From NCBI GenBank assembly GCA_937901965.1, contig CALGSW010000002.1, forward strand, positions 253,970 through 317,969: DNA of 64,000 nt. Direction: 5' to 3'. A model generated the notes under the pieces. That model had not been told where the DNA came from, ran no database searches, and saw only the letters and a list, made by a program, of their open reading frames with translations. Every line of letters starts with the position of its first letter. Position 1 is the stretch's first letter. Shown here piece by piece: positions 26,549 to 32,737 of the stretch. The position numbers and the translations under genes are program-made. Source of the DNA: an uncultured Bacteroidota bacterium. GTDB taxonomy: Bacteria > Bacteroidota > Bacteroidia > Bacteroidales > UBA932.

Positions 26549-27586
26549 CTACTGGAAGTAGCGGGTTTTGAGCCAGGTTTTGTACATCGGGTCGAGGAAG
26601 TGGTTTCCTTGTTTGGTGAATTCAATGATCTCTTTCTTTTTGAGGGCGTCTTTGATGCGGTTGACGTTGGCGGAGGACTGGAGGTTGTAGTTCTCAAGGG
26701 TCTCCAGTGCGCTGAAGCGTTCTACGCCGTCAAGTATGGCTTTCAGGAAGCTGATCTGGTAGTTACTCAGGCGGGCGGTCTGCAGGCGGAATCGGTATGA
26801 GTGTAGCTCCATCAGTAGTTCAAAGGCCTGATTGATAATGGTTTCTGTGAGGTAGCCGCGTGTGAGTCCGTAGGCGATGTCGGCCAGCTGCTGGGTGTAC
26901 CATGGCTGTCCCTCTGTGAGGTTGTAGATGTGGAGGGCGAGCTCTCTTGGAACAACGCGTCCGGCTTTTAAGAAGCTTCTGATAATGTATTCTGTGAAGT
27001 GGCGCTCTTCTATTTTGCTGAAGCGGATGCGTTCGGCCTGATTGTAAAAGAATTTGATTTCGTCAAAGATGACGCGCATGGCGTTAACGAATGAGCCCGA
27101 GAGTATTAGTGAGGTGTTTTGGTGTTTGCGCTCTCCGCACTCTCTCTCCATACTTTTCAGCGGAATGTCAGGGTCGTCAAATTTCAGAACCTCCTGGAAC
27201 TCTTCTATGTAGAGGATGAGGTTTGTCTGGGCTGCCTCGGCCCGTCGGTTTGCCTCTTTTATAAATTCTCCTGCCGATGTGATTTTTGGCCGGTCATGCG
27301 GCGGAACTGGCAGAATGACTTCAAGTGCTTCTGAACACTTCCTGATGAGGTGTTCGTCTGTGCGTACATTGAAGAGGTTTATGTTGCAGAGGCGGTATTT
27401 AAAGCCGTCGTGCCTTAGCCTCTCAAATGTGTACTGGATGAGCGACTGTTTTCCGCTTTTGGGCGGCTCGTAGATGGCTGCGCATCTGTGCTCTTTGATT
27501 ACTTTGTATAGTTTGTCGCTCTCTGTGTTGCGGGGGATGAAGTCGCTTCCCGCTACAATGGTGTTGTAGATGAATGGTGAGTCCAT
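26549..27586 (-). CDS. P-loop ATPase of the AAA/STAND-like type with C-terminal winged helix
   Basis: A 345-residue protein. Residues about 36-46 hold a modified Walker A (Y-E-P-P-K-S-G-K-Q-S), and about 120-128 hold a Walker B (NLILYIEEFQEV). LILSGSFVNAMRVIF may be sensor 1. The C-terminal 90 residues (LSNYQISFLKAILDG...VNRIKDALKKKEIIEFTKQGNHFLDPMYKTWLKTRYF) read as a winged-helix domain, as in archaeal-type ATPases (DUF234/ATPase_2 relatives). Role unknown; such proteins are frequent and scattered in Bacteroidetes. It is monocistronic with its own promoter, between a repeat region and rplU. No defence-system partner is adjacent. Confidence 0.75.
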   Translation of the reverse strand: MDSPFIYNTIVAGSDFIPRNTESDKLYKVIKEHRCAAIYEPPKSGKQSLIQYTFERLRHDGFKYRLCNINLFNVRTDEHLIRKCSEALEVILPVPPHDRPKITSAGEFIKEANRRAEAAQTNLILYIEEFQEVLKFDDPDIPLKSMERECGERKHQNTSLILSGSFVNAMRVIFDEIKFFYNQAERIRFSKIEERHFTEYIIRSFLKAGRVVPRELALHIYNLTEGQPWYTQQLADIAYGLTRGYLTETIINQAFELLMELHSYRFRLQTARLSNYQISFLKAILDGVERFSALETLENYNLQSSANVNRIKDALKKKEIIEFTKQGNHFLDPMYKTWLKTRYFQ

Positions 27587-27614
27587 GATTTAAGTTTAAG
27601 TAATAGGGGTGTTA

Positions 27615-27645
27615 CAAATTTAATAAATATTTTAAGATGTCAAAT
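27615..27645 (-). promoter_or_regulatory. Promoter of the P-loop ATPase gene
   Basis: On the minus strand TTTG (27642-27645), 19 nt, then TAAATTTG (27615-27622), matching the phylum consensus. It lies 29 nt upstream of the ATG at 27586. Confidence 0.72.
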
Positions 27646-27668
27646 TTTTTGAATGTAAATCAAAGTGT

Positions 27669-27699
27669 TTTGGAGAATAAAAAAGTTTGATTATATTTG
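27669..27699 (+). promoter_or_regulatory. Promoter of rplU-rpmA
   Basis: TTTG (27669-27672), 19 nt, then TATATTTG (27692-27699), an exact consensus. The leader to the rplU ATG is about 90 nt; it could hold an attenuator or ribosomal-protein site, but no clear structure was identified. Confidence 0.75.
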
Positions 27700-27793
27700 T
27701 CGTCCCAAAAAGCAAATGATAAGATTGCCAAGCTTTTGATTAAGAGTTACTTATGGTAACCGCTTGCAGTCAGTAACTATAATATTTTTATAC

Positions 27794-28102
27794 ATGTACG
27801 CAATTGTAGATATTGCAGGACAGCAATTTAAAGTAGAAAAAGAGAGTAAAATCTTTGTTCATCGTCTTCATGCTGATGAGGGTGCTTCTCTTTCGTTTGA
27901 GAAGGTTCTTCTGATTGATAATGACGGTGCTGTGAAGGTGGGCGCTCCTTATGTTGAGGGTGCGGTTGTAAAGGCTACGGTTCTTGAGCATCTTAAAGGC
28001 AAGAAAGTTATTGTCTTCAAGAAAAAACGCCGCAAGGGCTATATTAAGAAGAATGGTCATCGTCAGTATCTGACAAGGATTCAAATTGAGGAGATCGCTT
28101 AA
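27794..28102 (+). CDS. rplU: 50S ribosomal protein L21
   Basis: The 102-residue product begins MYAIVDIAGQQFKVEKESKI and contains FEKVLLIDN, GAPYVEGAVVKATVLEHLKGKKVIVFKKKRRKGYIKKNGHRQYLTRIQIEEI, the highly conserved L21 C-terminal basic region that contacts 23S rRNA. The ATG at 27794 was chosen because L21 proteins start with M-Y-A; the upstream extension is not conserved. It is followed after 32 nt by rpmA, the usual pair. Confidence 0.97.
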   Translation: MYAIVDIAGQQFKVEKESKIFVHRLHADEGASLSFEKVLLIDNDGAVKVGAPYVEGAVVKATVLEHLKGKKVIVFKKKRRKGYIKKNGHRQYLTRIQIEEIA

Positions 28103-28134
28103 TTACTAACCAACAACAGAAAAACATTTAGATT

Positions 28135-28404
28135 ATGGCACATAAAAAAGGCGTCGGTAGTTCCAAGAACGGACGTGAATCACACAGTAAACGACTGGGC
28201 GTTAAATTGTTCGGTGGTCAGTATGCTAAAGCCGGTAACATTCTGGTTCGCCAGAGGGGTACTGTGCATGTAGCGGGCGAAAACGTAGGCATGGGAGTGG
28301 ATCACACTCTGTTTGCTCTTGTTGATGGTGTTGTTACTTTCAAAAAGAGGGTTAACAATAAATCGTATGTTTCTGTACTTCCTCAGCCTAAGGTTGAAGC
28401 GTAG
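28135..28404 (+). CDS. rpmA: 50S ribosomal protein L27
   Basis: An 89-residue protein starting MAHKKGVGSSKNGRESHSKR and continuing GVKLFGGQYAKAGNILVRQRGTVHVAGENVGMGVDHTLFALVDGVV, a full match to L27. The N-terminal tail reaches the peptidyl-transferase centre. It starts directly with M-A-H-K, without the cleaved N-terminal extension found in Firmicutes. A strong intrinsic terminator follows at 28433. Confidence 0.97.
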   Translation: MAHKKGVGSSKNGRESHSKRLGVKLFGGQYAKAGNILVRQRGTVHVAGENVGMGVDHTLFALVDGVVTFKKRVNNKSYVSVLPQPKVEA

Positions 28405-28432
28405 TTTACAGATTCAACGTTCAGAAAAATGA

Positions 28433-28458
28433 GCATCCCTTGAGGGGTGCTTTTTTTT
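28433..28458 (+). terminator. Intrinsic terminator of rplU-rpmA
   Basis: GCATCCC (28433-28439), TTGA loop, GGGGTGC (28444-28450), then eight Ts. It lies 29 nt after the rpmA stop. Confidence 0.9.
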
Positions 28459-28481
28459 GTGGGTGGTGTGTGAAATGTCTT

Positions 28482-28596
28482 TTGCCGAATGGCTAAACAC
28501 TGCGAAGCTCCATATAAACCGGCCGCAGGCCGTTTGAACGGCGAAGCACCAATAAAAACCGGACGATAGTCCGTGAAAAAAAGCGGAGCACCAATA
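28482..28596 (+). repeat. Three tandem A-type hairpin units
   Basis: Unit 1 has GCCGAATGGC then TAAACACTGCGAAGCTCCAT. Unit 2 has CCGGCCGCAGGCCG then AACGGCGAAGCACCAAT. Unit 3 has CCGGACGATAGTCCG then GCGGAGCACCAAT. The tail GCGRAGCACCAATAAA is conserved while hairpin stems vary but remain paired. Confidence 0.8.
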
Positions 28597-28599
28597 AAT

Positions 28600-28702
28600 G
28601 AAGTTATTTCCCGCACCTGGTCGGGTTATTTCCCGCTCATTTGCAAGCTTTTTTTTCATTTGCTTGCTCGCGCGGGAATAACCCGGGTGCGAGAATAACT
28701 TC
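28600..28702. repeat. Long inverted repeat B, copy 2
   Basis: Arms GAAGTTATTTCCCGCACC and GGGTGCGAGAATAACTTC, with inner arms GGGTTATTTCCCGC and GCGGGAATAACCC. It is nearly identical to copy 1 at 25994. Confidence 0.83.
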
Positions 28703-28724
28703 TTGGCAGAGAGACAAGGGCGGG

Positions 28725-28796
28725 CGGCTGTAACTGGGTGAGAGTGTGTGGATTGACACTTTATCCCTGGGATGATCCCAGGGGTGAAGTGTTAAA
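28725..28796 (+). repeat. Palindromic repeat C, copy 3
   Basis: GCGGCTGTAAC lead-in, then the palindrome 28756-28792 with arms ACACTTTATCCCTGGGAT and ATCCCAGGGGTGAAGTGT (two mismatches). Confidence 0.85.
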
Positions 28797-28893
28797 GTGA
28801 AGAATGTCAGAGATTTGCAGCGATGTGGGGCGGAGTCGGTGTGGGTATCTGGGTGAACGATGTGGTATGAGGCGATGTCGGCTTTAGCTATCT

Positions 28894-29697
28894 TTAACTC
28901 TCTTCTGAGTTTGACTTGCAGTGGATTAGTACCCATCGGTAATTTTCCTGGGTGATGGATGCGATTTGTCTGGCTGTTGCCGATGTGTTAAAGTTCAGGT
29001 GTTTAATAAGTTCGATCTTTTCTAATCGGTTTAGCTCGTTTACTTTTTTTGAGGAGTGGTGGTCTGATAGATAATTGTTGGTTGTTCTGATTACTTCTTG
29101 ATCAGGAATTTTGATTTTGATGGGTTTGCCTTTTTCGCTGAGTTCGCAGCGTTGGATAATTCGGGTGCCAAGTTCGCGGAAGAAACGCTTTTCGGTTGTG
29201 AAAAATGAATCGGTAAGTGATGTGTCAACTTTAATGTGTTTGCTGAATGAGTTATATTTTTTAAAGTGGAATCGGTATGAGCTCCACTTGAATTCAGAGG
29301 GGTGATGGCAAATGCCGGCTTTGACGGGATTTTGGAGAATGTACATTGATGTTTCGATAACCCACTCTGTTTTGGGTTTACTGACGCTTAAAAAGGGAGT
29401 TTGGAATAAATTTCCTGATGTTGAATATTTTAAGTTGTACCACTTTACATAACTTATCAATACACTACTTACAAATTTTGTGAGACAATTTGTTGAAGCA
29501 AGAATGTGGACGTGATTATCCATAAGTGCAAATTCTATGATTTTTGCATCGTGTTCATTTGCAGCCCAGTTCAATCGGCTTAGAAATTCATACCTGTCTG
29601 AATTGTCGTAGAATACGTTATGCCTTCTGTTACCTCTGATGCAAATATGAATGTAGCCCTCCTGTATCCTTTTCTCACGTTTTGGTTTGAAATTCAT
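28894..29697 (-). CDS. REP-associated tyrosine transposase (RAYT, Y1/IS200-like)
   Basis: A 267-residue Y1 HUH nuclease. The HUH pair is in LMDNHVHIL (His62 and His64) and the candidate catalytic Tyr is in SYVKWYN (about 83-87), followed by GNLFQTPF and the YILQNPVKAG and WSSYRFH motifs typical of the TnpA_REP family. The C-terminal region (NRLEKIELIKHLNFNTSATARQIASITQ) looks like a helix-turn-helix. RAYTs are single-copy housekeeping-like relatives of IS200/IS605 transposases linked to REP palindromes. This gene is bracketed by C/A repeats at 28482-28796 and 29865-30098, the classical genomic setting. No second ORF or IS ends are visible. Confidence 0.85.
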   Translation of the reverse strand: MNFKPKREKRIQEGYIHICIRGNRRHNVFYDNSDRYEFLSRLNWAANEHDAKIIEFALMDNHVHILASTNCLTKFVSSVLISYVKWYNLKYSTSGNLFQTPFLSVSKPKTEWVIETSMYILQNPVKAGICHHPSEFKWSSYRFHFKKYNSFSKHIKVDTSLTDSFFTTEKRFFRELGTRIIQRCELSEKGKPIKIKIPDQEVIRTTNNYLSDHHSSKKVNELNRLEKIELIKHLNFNTSATARQIASITQENYRWVLIHCKSNSEES

Positions 29698-29864
29698 ATT
29701 CTTTTAAGTTAATTATCTGCCCGAATTTATTGTTATACTTTTAACTATTCAAGTGCTAGATAATGAAATGTTTAATTGTAGAAAATTTATGTTTGAAACT
29801 AGATTTTTTTATTGCGATTCTTGTGTTGAGTGGGGTGGGTGGTGGAGGCCGTGTACCCCGGGCG

Positions 29865-29934
29865 GCTGTAACTGGTTTGGGGTGTGTGGGTTGACACTTT
29901 ATCCCTGGGATGATCCCAGGGATAAAGTGTTAAA
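29865..29934 (+). repeat. Palindromic repeat C, copy 4
   Basis: CGGGCGGCTGTAACTGG lead-in followed by a palindrome with perfect 18-bp arms (29894-29911 and 29913-29930) around a single G. Confidence 0.87.
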
Positions 29935-29955
29935 GTTCGCATTGTCAGGGGATTG

Positions 29956-30020
29956 CAGCGATGCGGGGTTGAGGGGGTGTGGGAAATGGCAGCGATGCGG
30001 GGTAAAGGTGGTGTGGGAGT
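29956..30020 (+). repeat. Tandem duplication in the C-A spacer
   Basis: GCAGCGATGCGGGGT followed by a G/T-rich tail occurs twice about 35 nt apart (near 29956 and 29988). A related GCAGCGATG is also in the region near 28818. Confidence 0.65.
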
Positions 30021-30026
30021 GACGAG

Positions 30027-30098
30027 TGCCGAATGGCCAGAGAGGGCGAAGCACCAATTAAATCCGGACGGTAGTCCGTGAAAATAGCGAAGCACCAA
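30027..30098 (+). repeat. Two tandem A-type hairpin units
   Basis: GCCGAATGGC then AGGGCGAAGCACCAATTAAA, followed by TCCGGACGGTAGTCCG then AGCGAAGCACCAATTAAA. Confidence 0.8.
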
Positions 30099-30144
30099 TT
30101 AAAGAAACAAAGAGTAAAAATCTTAATTAGTCGGTCTCTTTTTT

Positions 30145-30152
30145 TATCTTTG
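30145..30152 (+). promoter_or_regulatory. -7 element TATCTTTG for the nucleotide-sugar dehydrogenase
   Basis: TATCTTTG matches TAnnTTTG and lies 22 nt before the ATG at 30175. It would place transcription start near 30159, excluding the GTG at 30154 as a start codon. No clear -33 box. Confidence 0.55.
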
Positions 30153-30174
30153 TGTGAGAAAATTATGGTGTTGT

Positions 30175-31545
30175 ATGGAGAGGAAATATAAGGAACTTTT
30201 GGATGAACTTTTGGAGGGCAGGATGAAACTGGCGGTTGTGGGGCTGGGATATGTGGGATTGCCTCTGGCTCTGGAGTTTGCAAGATTTTTGGATGTTGTG
30301 GGGGTGGATGTTGATGAGGCGCTTGTTGCCAGGTTGTGGAAGGGTGTGGATCCGAATGGGGAGATAGGGCCGGAGTCGTTTATGGGGAGGCGGATTTCGT
30401 TTACCACGAATCCTGCGGAACTGAAGGGGGCTCGGTTTATTGTTGTGGCTGTGCCGACTCCTGTTGACAAGTTTAATAAGCCGGATCTCTCTCCGCTTCT
30501 CGGGGCCACAAAGAGTGTGGGTAAGTACCTGAAGAGGGGGGATGTGGTTGTTTATGAGTCGACTGTCTATCCGGGATGTACCGAGGAGGAGTGTGTTCCG
30601 CTTCTGGAGAGTCTGAGCGGGCTCAAGTGCGGGGTGGATTTTAAGGTAGGGTATTCGCCTGAGAGAATTAACCCGGGGGATACTGAGCACTCTTTGCAAA
30701 ATACGGTGAAGATTGTCTCCGGGTGTGATGATGAGGCTCTGGATGTGATTGCATCGGTTTATGAACTTGTGGTTCAGGCGGGTGTGCACAAGGCGCCGGA
30801 GATGAAGGTGGCCGAGGCTGCCAAGATTATTGAGAATACGCAGCGCGATGTTAATATTGCTCTTATGAATGAGCTCTCAATTCTGTTTAATAGAATGGGA
30901 ATAAATACATTTGATGTTTTAAAGGCTGCGGGGACTAAATGGAACTTTTTGCCGTTTACTCCGGGGCTTGTGGGTGGGCACTGTATTGGTGTGGACCCTT
31001 ATTATCTGGTACATAAGGCTGCGGCGCTTAAGTATCATACTCAGATGGTTGCTAGTGGCAGGTTTGTGAATGACTCAATGGGCGGGTATATTGCGAAGCA
31101 GACGGTGAAGAGGTTGTTTGGGGCGGCGGGCGCGGCTCCGGGAGGAGCCTCGCCTGACGGCGGCGCGGCTGTGGCCGCGGCGCCCGCCGCCCACAGGGCT
31201 GGATTGAGGGTTCTGGTCATGGGCTTTACATATAAGGAGAATGTTTCCGATATCAGGAATACACGTGTTGCCGATATTGTTCATGAGCTTGCTTCATATA
31301 ATGTATCGGTGGATGTTATAGATCCTAAAGCGGATGCTGACGAGGTTATGGAGGAGTACGGCATTAAGCTGGCAGCTATGCCGTCAGGCAGATATGATGC
31401 TGTGATTTTGGCCGTTGCTCATAAGGACTACCGGGAGATGGGGGCTGAGGGGATATCTTCCCTGATTGCTGAAGGTGGACTCTTTGTGGATGTCCGGGGT
31501 ATAATGAGGGAGTTAGAGAGCCGGTTCAGGTACTGGTCATTGTAG
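30175..31545 (+). CDS. Nucleotide-sugar 6-dehydrogenase (WbpA/TviB/VipA-like) with GC-rich insertion
   Basis: A 456-residue NAD-dependent dehydrogenase that oxidises a UDP-HexNAc at C6 to the uronic acid. It has VVGLGYVGLPLALEFAR (Rossmann), VAVPTPVD, YESTVYPGCTEE, YSPERINPGD, KVAEAAKIIENTQRDVNIALMNELS and the catalytic Cys in FTPGLVGGHCIGVDPYYL. The C-terminal domain starts at LRVLVMGFTYKENVSDIRNT. Between the helix ending VKRLFG and that domain, residues about 316-340 are an Ala/Gly/Pro-rich segment absent from homologues I know, encoded by the GC-rich three-hairpin element at 31121-31192. It is 2 nt ahead of a UpxY-type gene. Confidence 0.9.
   Translation: MERKYKELLDELLEGRMKLAVVGLGYVGLPLALEFARFLDVVGVDVDEALVARLWKGVDPNGEIGPESFMGRRISFTTNPAELKGARFIVVAVPTPVDKFNKPDLSPLLGATKSVGKYLKRGDVVVYESTVYPGCTEEECVPLLESLSGLKCGVDFKVGYSPERINPGDTEHSLQNTVKIVSGCDDEALDVIASVYELVVQAGVHKAPEMKVAEAAKIIENTQRDVNIALMNELSILFNRMGINTFDVLKAAGTKWNFLPFTPGLVGGHCIGVDPYYLVHKAAALKYHTQMVASGRFVNDSMGGYIAKQTVKRLFGAAGAAPGGASPDGGAAVAAAPAAHRAGLRVLVMGFTYKENVSDIRNTRVADIVHELASYNVSVDVIDPKADADEVMEEYGIKLAAMPSGRYDAVILAVAHKDYREMGAEGISSLIAEGGLFVDVRGIMRELESRFRYWSL
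31121..31192 (+). repeat. In-frame GC-rich three-hairpin element, copy 1 (dehydrogenase)
   Basis: Outer stem of 13 perfect bp: GGGCGGCGGGCGC (31121-31133) with GCGCCCGCCGCCC (31180-31192). Inside are three hairpins stacked almost without gaps: GGCTCC-GGGA-GGAGCC (31134-31149), CGCC-TGAC-GGCG (31151-31162) and CGCGGC-TGTG-GCCGCG (31164-31179). Almost every base is paired in this four-way-junction model. The frame stays open and encodes Ala/Gly/Pro-rich residues. Confidence 0.85.
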
Positions 31546-31547
31546 TT

Positions 31548-32039
31548 ATGGTATGGTATGTTCTATATACTGCGGCCAGAGCTGAAAAGCAGGTGGCGCA
31601 GAGAATATCGGGAGAGGGAATTGAGGCATTTATTCCGCTTCACAGACGTAAAAGGAAGTGGAGTGACAGGGTGAAGGTTATTGAGGAGCCGCTTTTCAGA
31701 TCATATGTTTTTGTTAAGTGTGCCGATCATCAATTGTACAATTTAAGACAGATTCCGGGTGTAGCAGCAATTGTGCTGTATGACAGGCGTCCGGCAAAGG
31801 TTAGGGATGTTGAGATTGATGCTGTCAAGGAGTTCTTGAACTACGCAGAGAACAGAGAGATAGTCTCTTCCGGTGATAAGGTGCAGATTTTGTGCGGATC
31901 TTTTGAGAAGAGGGAGGGTAAGGTGCTCTGGACCGATGGTAAAGTTGCTTCGCTGTTTCTTGAAGAGCTCGGGGCAAAGATATGTGTTGACCTTGCAAAA
32001 GTGGGTAAGGTGGATAAAATTGAAAAGAATCAGAAATAA
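31548..32039 (+). CDS. UpxY-family transcription antiterminator (NusG N-terminal domain)
   Basis: A 163-residue NusG paralogue. It starts MVWYVLYTAARAEKQVAQRI and has IEAFIPLHRRKRKWSDRVKVIEEPLFRSYVFVKC, the NGN domain as in Bacteroides UpxY proteins and RfaH, then a KOW-like tail (SGDKVQILCGSFEKREGKVLW). UpxY proteins bind RNA polymerase at capsule operon leaders and prevent early termination. Normally they head polysaccharide operons. Here it lies between a nucleotide-sugar dehydrogenase and DUF4290/murA, with no glycosyltransferases, so its target operon is not obvious. Confidence 0.85.
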   Translation: MVWYVLYTAARAEKQVAQRISGEGIEAFIPLHRRKRKWSDRVKVIEEPLFRSYVFVKCADHQLYNLRQIPGVAAIVLYDRRPAKVRDVEIDAVKEFLNYAENREIVSSGDKVQILCGSFEKREGKVLWTDGKVASLFLEELGAKICVDLAKVGKVDKIEKNQK

Positions 32040-32050
32040 TATTTCTAGAA

Positions 32051-32734
32051 ATGGATTATAATACACAAAGAAAGAAGCTTATCATGCCTGAATACGGCAG
32101 AAATGTCCAGAAGATGATTGAGCAGGTGATGAAGATTGAAGACAAGGATAAGCGTAATGAACAGATTAAGACTGTTCTTACCGTGATGGGTATATTGAAC
32201 CCCTCTCTGAGGGATATTAGTGATTTCAGGCACAAGCTCTGGGACCATGTTCAGATAATTTCAGATTTCAATATGGATATTGACTCTCCGTATCCTACAC
32301 CTACGAAAGAGACCTTCTCTACAAAACCGAATCCTATACCTCTTGAAAAGTCACCGCTAAAGGCGGCTCACTATGGCCGTAATATTCAGAATATGATAGA
32401 GATGGTTGCTGCCAAGGAGGATGGAGAGGTGAAGGATAATATGGTGAGAATCCTGGCTAACTATATGAGACAGCAGTATCTTATATGGAATAAGGAGACT
32501 GTTACTGAAGAGACTATTTTTGCCGATATCAGAAGACTCTCTGAGGGCAGGCTTGTTGTTGGCCCGGATATCCATATAGGTGTTCACAAGGAGGGTGTGC
32601 ACAATTTCAAGGAGGGAGGTCACAGCTTCAATAAAGAGGGTGGCCACAATGTTCCTCACAGGAATCGTAATCCTAAATTCAGGAACAAGAATGGTAATAA
32701 AAATCCTAATCAAAACCGTAATAAAATAGGTTAA
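32051..32734 (+). CDS. DUF4290 family protein
   Basis: A 227-residue protein beginning MDYNTQRKKLIMPEYGRNVQKMIEQVMKIEDKDKRNEQIKTV and containing LRDISDFRHKLWDHVQIISDFNMDIDSPYP, AHYGRNIQNMIEMVAAKEDGEVKDNMVRILANYMRQQYLIWNK and ETIFADIRRLSEGRL. This is the conserved Bacteroidetes DUF4290 pattern with its internal duplication of the YGRNxQ motif. It typically precedes murA, as here. The C-terminal 50 residues are a His/Asn/Lys/Gly-rich low-complexity tail (HNFKEGGHSFNKEGGHN). Function unknown; linkage suggests a cell-envelope role. Confidence 0.87.
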   Translation: MDYNTQRKKLIMPEYGRNVQKMIEQVMKIEDKDKRNEQIKTVLTVMGILNPSLRDISDFRHKLWDHVQIISDFNMDIDSPYPTPTKETFSTKPNPIPLEKSPLKAAHYGRNIQNMIEMVAAKEDGEVKDNMVRILANYMRQQYLIWNKETVTEETIFADIRRLSEGRLVVGPDIHIGVHKEGVHNFKEGGHSFNKEGGHNVPHRNRNPKFRNKNGNKNPNQNRNKIG

Positions 32735-32737
32735 TAT

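Larger units (their letters stand above)
28405..28893. other. Repeat-filled region between rpmA and a RAYT gene
   Basis: No gene is supported. After the rpmA terminator come three tandem A-type hairpin units, long inverted repeat B and a C palindrome. The last 100 nt before the RAYT stop show no clear element. Confidence 0.78.
29698..30174. other. Repeat-filled region upstream of the RAYT and nucleotide-sugar dehydrogenase genes
   Basis: No gene is supported. It holds repeat C (29865-29930), a locally duplicated spacer (29956-30020), two A-type units (30027-30098) and the dehydrogenase promoter (30145). Confidence 0.75.

Noticed and set aside
26549..27586. The P-loop ATPase as a defence-system gene
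   Set aside because: It has its own promoter, no effector, nuclease or toxin partner, and lies beside ribosomal protein genes.
25994..28702. Repeats in intergenic gaps as a CRISPR array
   Set aside because: Units are palindromic, spacing is irregular and short spacers are not unique sequences; no cas gene is present.
29753..30022. Small open frame reading through repeat C
   Set aside because: Its sequence is entirely repeat-derived (translated palindromes) and similar peptides appear at every C copy.
28482..30098. A-unit tails end in GCACCA, like a tRNA 3' end, suggesting tRNA-derived repeats
   Set aside because: No acceptor, D, anticodon or T arms can be built around the A units; the match is only the last few bases.
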